This document shows, one piece after another, positions 60,463 to 64,000 of a stretch of DNA of 64,000 nt; positions within the stretch are counted from its first letter, which is position 1; every line of letters begins with the position of its first letter. The DNA is from Bifidobacterium stellenboschense (GTDB lineage Bacteria > Actinomycetota > Actinomycetes > Actinomycetales > Bifidobacteriaceae): NCBI RefSeq assembly GCF_000741785.1, contig NZ_JGZP01000015.1, positions 29,116 to 93,115 of the forward strand, given 5' to 3'. Position numbers and translations under genes: made by a program. Under the pieces are notes generated by a model. The model searched no databases and had not been told where the DNA came from. It worked only from the letters and a program-made list of their open reading frames with translations.

Positions 60463-61583
60463 GCGTCTCGTTCAGTCCTCTCGCGTTGACGCGCGCGCTG
60501 CCGTTCCTGCCGCTCGCTCAGGGCGACATCGACTATCAGACCGAGCGCCGCGTCGAACCGCATCTCATCGCCGAGACGCTCGCCGAGCCGGCGACCAAGG
60601 TGATCCTCACGCGCGACGGCAAGATCGCCGTGCCGCGCGGCCAGGGCGAACTCGCCGACTACGAGAACGTGAAGATGCGCCTCGCCACCATCCCCGGCGC
60701 GTACGTGTCGCGTGAACTCGACACGCACCCGCAGGCCGTCGCCATGTTCCTCGGCAGCTACGGCGGCCGTCGCGACGAGCATGTCGTCGCCGTCGACGTC
60801 ACGCGCGTGGCGCGCATCGCCGACGGCAGCGAACGCGGCGCCGACGACGCGTTCGACGAGCCGGAGGACGGCACGAACGGCGGCGTGATCGCGGCGGGCG
60901 GCGCGTTCGGCTTCGGCGCGGGCCGCGGCGCGCACGCAAGCCTGCTCGAACAGGCCGTCGACCGGTTCGACTGGGTGGACCTGCGCGGCTTCGCGCCCCA
61001 CGCCTCCGCGCGCGAGGCGGGGCAGGCGACCAGCGCGATCACGCTGAGCATCTGGCACAACCGGCAGCGCCACTGCCCGACCTGCGGCGCGCCCGTCGCC
61101 GCGGCGAACGGCGGCTGGGCGCAGCGCTGCACGAACGACGCGGACGGCCGCCGTCTGCTGTTCCCGCGCGTCGAACCCGCCGTGATCACCATCATCGTGG
61201 ATTCCGAGGGGCGCGCGCTCCTGCAGCACAACGCCGCATGGAAGAACCCCACGCTGTACTCGGTGTCCGCCGGGTTCGTCGAGGCCGGCGAGAACCTGGA
61301 GCACGCGGCCCGCCGCGAGGCGATGGAGGAGGTCGGCATCCGGCTCGGCGAGGTCAAGTACCTCGGCTCGCAGCCGTGGCCGTTCCCCGCGTCCCTGATG
61401 ATGGCGTTCAAGGCGCATGCGCTGACGACCGACGTCCACGTGGACGGCATGGAGACCGTCGAGGCGAAATGGGTCACGCCGGACGAGTACACGGCGGCGC
61501 TGGTCACGGGCCGCATGAGCGCGCCCGGCAAGGCGACGATCGCGCGCTACATGATCGAGGAGTGGCTCGGCCGCGAGCTGTGA
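60459..61583 (+). CDS. nudC: NAD+ diphosphatase (NUDIX), NudC-type
   Basis: 374 aa from an ATG overlapping the hydrolase stop. An N-terminal domain precedes a zinc-ribbon-like segment (HCPTCGAP, then only one further Cys at RCTND; the fourth Cys is missing). The Nudix box GFVEAGENLEHAARREAMEEVG (written in two pieces: GFVEAGEN and REAMEEVG) carries the catalytic glutamates. The motif SQPWPFP follows, defining the NAD(H) pyrophosphatase group. It hydrolyses NAD(H) and NAD-capped RNA ends. Confidence 0.93.
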   Translation: MSVSFSPLALTRALPFLPLAQGDIDYQTERRVEPHLIAETLAEPATKVILTRDGKIAVPRGQGELADYENVKMRLATIPGAYVSRELDTHPQAVAMFLGSYGGRRDEHVVAVDVTRVARIADGSERGADDAFDEPEDGTNGGVIAAGGAFGFGAGRGAHASLLEQAVDRFDWVDLRGFAPHASAREAGQATSAITLSIWHNRQRHCPTCGAPVAAANGGWAQRCTNDADGRRLLFPRVEPAVITIIVDSEGRALLQHNAAWKNPTLYSVSAGFVEAGENLEHAARREAMEEVGIRLGEVKYLGSQPWPFPASLMMAFKAHALTTDVHVDGMETVEAKWVTPDEYTAALVTGRMSAPGKATIARYMIEEWLGREL

Positions 61584-61796
61584 CGTGCGGACACGGGGCG
61601 TCGGCGGCCGTGGGAGTGACGAAACGACATATCTCGAATAGTGATATATGCCACAAACCGTTGCGCCCACGGCTATTTCGGGGTGTCGCGGGCGGTTCCG
61701 GGCTCCTCGATGGGGTGGCGTTGATGTACAGTCGGACGCAGTCCGCCGAAGGAATGCGGACGAGAGAAAGCGTAGTGAAAAGACTAAGGATCGCGA

Positions 61797-63440
61797 ATGA
61801 CTGACCAACGCAATCAGCAGCCGGCCCCGGAATACGGCGCTATGCGTGAGGATTTCGAGACCACGCAGGCCATGCCGCCGCTGCCCGAGACCGCGCCCGC
61901 GCCGCTCGCCGGCACGATGGACGCCGCGGACGCCGGGGCGGCGCATCCGGAGGATCTGAACATCGGCACCACCGTGGCCACGCGCAAGTCGCGCAAGCCG
62001 CTCATCATCACCCTCATCGTCGTGGCGGCCCTGCTCGTGGCGCTCGTCGCCGCGTTCTTCGGTGCCCGCGCCTACTATCAGGACAAGGTCGCGCCCGGCG
62101 TGCGCTTCGGTTCGACCAGCATCGTCGGCCAGACCCGCGACGAGGTGAAGGCCACCGTCAAGCAGGCGATCAAGGACTCCGCGATCACCGTCAAGGACAC
62201 CACCGGCAACACCAGCGCCACCGCGTCCCTGACCGATCTCGGCGTCGACATCGACGTCGACAAGACCGTCGACGACATCATGAACGCGAAGTCCTCCTCC
62301 AACATCGGCGAGGACATCCTGCGCGTCAACCCGTTCGGCCACGTCGACGTGGCGCTCGCCGCCACCCCGGACAACGCGGTGCTGGAAAGCTACCTGTCCG
62401 CCAAACTCGTCTCCGACGCGGAACGCGCCGTGCCATCCTCCATCACCTACGACGGCAACGCGCACGCGTTCGTCGCCGCCGAGGGCCGCGCCGGCAAGTC
62501 CCCGAAGCTGGGCGAGGTCGTCAAGGCCGTCAAGCAGGCCATCGCCAAGCCCGGCGACGCCGCGACCATCAACGTGACCGACGAGACCATCGACGCGCCG
62601 ATCGCGCTCGACGCCGCCCAGAAGGCCGCCGACGCCGCGAACCAGCGCCTCAACAACAAGATCGTGATGACCAACGGCGACGCCAAGCAGTTCGAGCTGC
62701 CGGCCGACACCGTGGCCTCCTGGATCAAGACGGAAAGCCACCTCGACCAGGGCTCCATCACCCTCTCCTACGACACCACCGCCATCAAGAAGTTCATGTC
62801 CGAGCAGCTGCCCGGACAGCTCAACCAGGACATGGTCTCCCAGGAGGACATCGTCGACGGCAACGGTTCGGTGATCGTCGCCGCCCAGGTCAAGGGCGTC
62901 GACGGCGTGACCATCAAGAACACCGACGATGCCGCCGACCAGGTGATCGACGCCCTGAAGCAGGGCAACGGCGGCACCGTGCAGGTCGCCTCCGACGTCA
63001 AGAAGTTCGATGTCAAGCAGAAGCAGAGCGAGTGGCGTGTCGTCATCGACAAGAGCTCGCAGACCGCCGTCGTCTACCACAACGGCCAGCAGGTCAAGAG
63101 CTTCCTCGTGTGCACCGGCGGCCCCGGCGGCAACGAGACCGACAGCGGCAACTGGTACATCTACCTCAAGTACCGCGTGCAGGACATGCGCGGCTACAAC
63201 GACGACGGCTCCAAGTACCTGTCGCCCGGCGTGAAGTGGGTCAGCTACTTCAACGGCGGCGAGGGCTTCCACACCGCCACGTGGAACTACGGCGGCATCG
63301 CCTCCGGCGATCCGGCCAACCACGGCTCCCACGGCTGCGTGAACATGTACGAGCAGGACGCCGAGTGGATCTACGAGAACTGCCCGGAGGGCACCCTCGT
63401 CCAGGTCGTCGGCACCCAGCCGACCGGCGCCGTGCGCTGA
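61797..63440 (+). CDS. L,D-transpeptidase (YkuD domain) with PG_binding_4 modules
   Basis: 547 aa. A Pro/Ala-rich cytoplasmic N-terminus, one helix (about residues 68-90) and two repeated PG_binding_4-like domains (about 95-400) precede the YkuD domain. Catalytic Cys514 lies in HGSHGCVNMY. The enzyme forms 3-3 crosslinks in peptidoglycan outside the membrane, or attaches proteins. The start follows AAGACTAAGGA. The upstream 213-base gap holds an imperfect ATATC palindrome and no gene. A strong terminator follows at 63474. Confidence 0.92.
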   Translation: MTDQRNQQPAPEYGAMREDFETTQAMPPLPETAPAPLAGTMDAADAGAAHPEDLNIGTTVATRKSRKPLIITLIVVAALLVALVAAFFGARAYYQDKVAPGVRFGSTSIVGQTRDEVKATVKQAIKDSAITVKDTTGNTSATASLTDLGVDIDVDKTVDDIMNAKSSSNIGEDILRVNPFGHVDVALAATPDNAVLESYLSAKLVSDAERAVPSSITYDGNAHAFVAAEGRAGKSPKLGEVVKAVKQAIAKPGDAATINVTDETIDAPIALDAAQKAADAANQRLNNKIVMTNGDAKQFELPADTVASWIKTESHLDQGSITLSYDTTAIKKFMSEQLPGQLNQDMVSQEDIVDGNGSVIVAAQVKGVDGVTIKNTDDAADQVIDALKQGNGGTVQVASDVKKFDVKQKQSEWRVVIDKSSQTAVVYHNGQQVKSFLVCTGGPGGNETDSGNWYIYLKYRVQDMRGYNDDGSKYLSPGVKWVSYFNGGEGFHTATWNYGGIASGDPANHGSHGCVNMYEQDAEWIYENCPEGTLVQVVGTQPTGAVR

Positions 63441-63473
63441 GCGTCGCCCGACGCACGATCGACGATTACCCGA

Positions 63474-63508
63474 GGACCCCGCCTTGCGGATCACGCAAGG
63501 CGGGGTCC
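63474..63508. terminator. Perfect 15-bp terminator stem
   Basis: GGACCCCGCCTTGCG pairs exactly with CGCAAGGCGGGGTCC around loop GATCA, 34 bases after the transpeptidase stop. Confidence 0.85.
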
Positions 63509-63553
63509 TCCCGTATCCGGGCGTGTTCGTAACGGGTTGGTAGGCTGGAGGCC

Positions 63554-63958
63554 ATGAGCGAAGAACTTGACGACCAGCCGCTGAACCTCGACGTGCCCGA
63601 GCACCTCGAATACTCCGACGACCACGTGTGGGTGGACACCACCCTCGACCCGGCCGTGGTCGGCATCACCGAGTACGCCGCCGGCAAGCTCGGCGAACTC
63701 GTCTACGTGGACCTCCCCGAGCCCGGCACCCGCGTCGAAGCGGGCGACGAGGTCCTCGAACTCGAATCATCGAAGGCGGTCGAACCGCTGATCGCGCCCG
63801 TCGCCGGCACGATCCGCTACGTGAACCAGGCCGTCGCCGACGATCCGAGCGTCATCAACGACGATCCGTACGGCGAAGGCTGGATCATGAAGATCGAGCT
63901 GGAGGACGACGAACCCGACCTGCTGACCGCCGAACAGTACCTGAAGGTCATACGATGA
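63554..63958 (+). CDS. gcvH: Glycine cleavage system H protein
   Basis: 134 aa. The lipoyl domain carries Lys74 in ELESSKAVE, the residue lipoylated, and the usual flanking beta-hairpins (GITEYAAGKLGELVYV). GcvH shuttles the aminomethyl group in glycine cleavage. In organisms with a reduced pathway it can serve as a lipoyl carrier; no gcvT or gcvP is visible here. Its stop overlaps the next start (ATGA). Confidence 0.93.
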   Translation: MSEELDDQPLNLDVPEHLEYSDDHVWVDTTLDPAVVGITEYAAGKLGELVYVDLPEPGTRVEAGDEVLELESSKAVEPLIAPVAGTIRYVNQAVADDPSVINDDPYGEGWIMKIELEDDEPDLLTAEQYLKVIR

Positions 63959-64000
63959 CGCGCGCGTGGCGGCCGGTGGACGGCGACGGGCGCGGCACGG
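63955..64000 (+). CDS. Partial gene, truncated at window end (possibly lipoate-protein ligase)
   Basis: Only 15 codons (MTRAWRPVDGDGRGT) are present, starting in a four-base overlap with gcvH. Translational coupling to gcvH suggests a lipoate-attachment enzyme, but the sequence is too short to identify. Confidence 0.35.
   Translation, partial: MTRAWRPVDGDGRGT

Noticed and set aside
1..64000. tRNA or rRNA genes
   Set aside because: I saw no cloverleaf or rRNA sequence on either strand, but a short tRNA could be missed by eye.

Overview
The window is high-GC DNA with the gene content of a Bifidobacterium. Supporting this are an actinobacterial aminopeptidase N, a DUF4916 NUDIX-like protein, an NAD pyrophosphatase, a mycobacterial-style (Ecc) type VII secretion locus, and an exopolysaccharide (EPS) cluster with a DUF4012 protein and a fused tyrosine kinase. 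The genus is inferred from families and codon use. The species cannot be named from this window.

Layout. (1) 1-3600: pepN and a TSUP anion exporter. (2) 3694-20766: a type VII secretion locus as two convergent operons. The plus operon has an unknown gene, a membrane-anchored subtilisin, four paralogues of an unrecognised family with a small membrane protein between them, a polytopic protein, an RDD-FHA protein and EccC. The minus operon is eccD-eccB-mycP. No WXG100 substrate, EccE or EccA is visible. (3) 20942-24235: a RloA/RloB (AbiL-like) pair, a phased array of nine 24-nt hairpin elements, and a nuclease-fold protein. (4) 24393-54858: the EPS region. It begins with UDP-glucose dehydrogenase, then a decayed stretch (25650-27741) with hairpins, a 32-nt-period array and gene remnants, then a lytic-transglycosylase-like protein. 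The main operon runs from the priming transferase through DUF4012, tyrosine kinase, glycosyltransferases, acyltransferases, polymerase, pyruvyltransferase, a MenD-like ThDP enzyme and a flippase. Minus-strand glycosyltransferase, DUF6625, acyltransferase, second polymerase-like and LMW phosphatase genes follow, interrupted by a DUF4143 ATPase. (5) 54902-64000: a cell-surface protein with an atypical sorting signal, an XRE regulator operon, thioredoxin, a DUF4916 protein, a frameshifted hydrolase, nudC, an L,D-transpeptidase and gcvH.

How the parts work together. The Ecc proteins should form an inner-membrane secretion channel powered by EccC. The paralogues are candidate substrates or partners because of their position. 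The EPS genes form a Wzx/Wzy-type pathway: priming on undecaprenyl phosphate, sugar addition and decoration, flipping, polymerisation, and length control by the kinase/phosphatase pair.

Most notable are the hairpin array beside rloAB, whose substitutions preserve RNA pairing; the paralogue-membrane-paralogue units in the secretion locus; and a fusion of an acyltransferase to a glycosyltransferase through a dispersed repeat. Two genes, a GT2 glycosyltransferase and an alpha/beta hydrolase, carry single frameshifts that could be real or sequencing errors.
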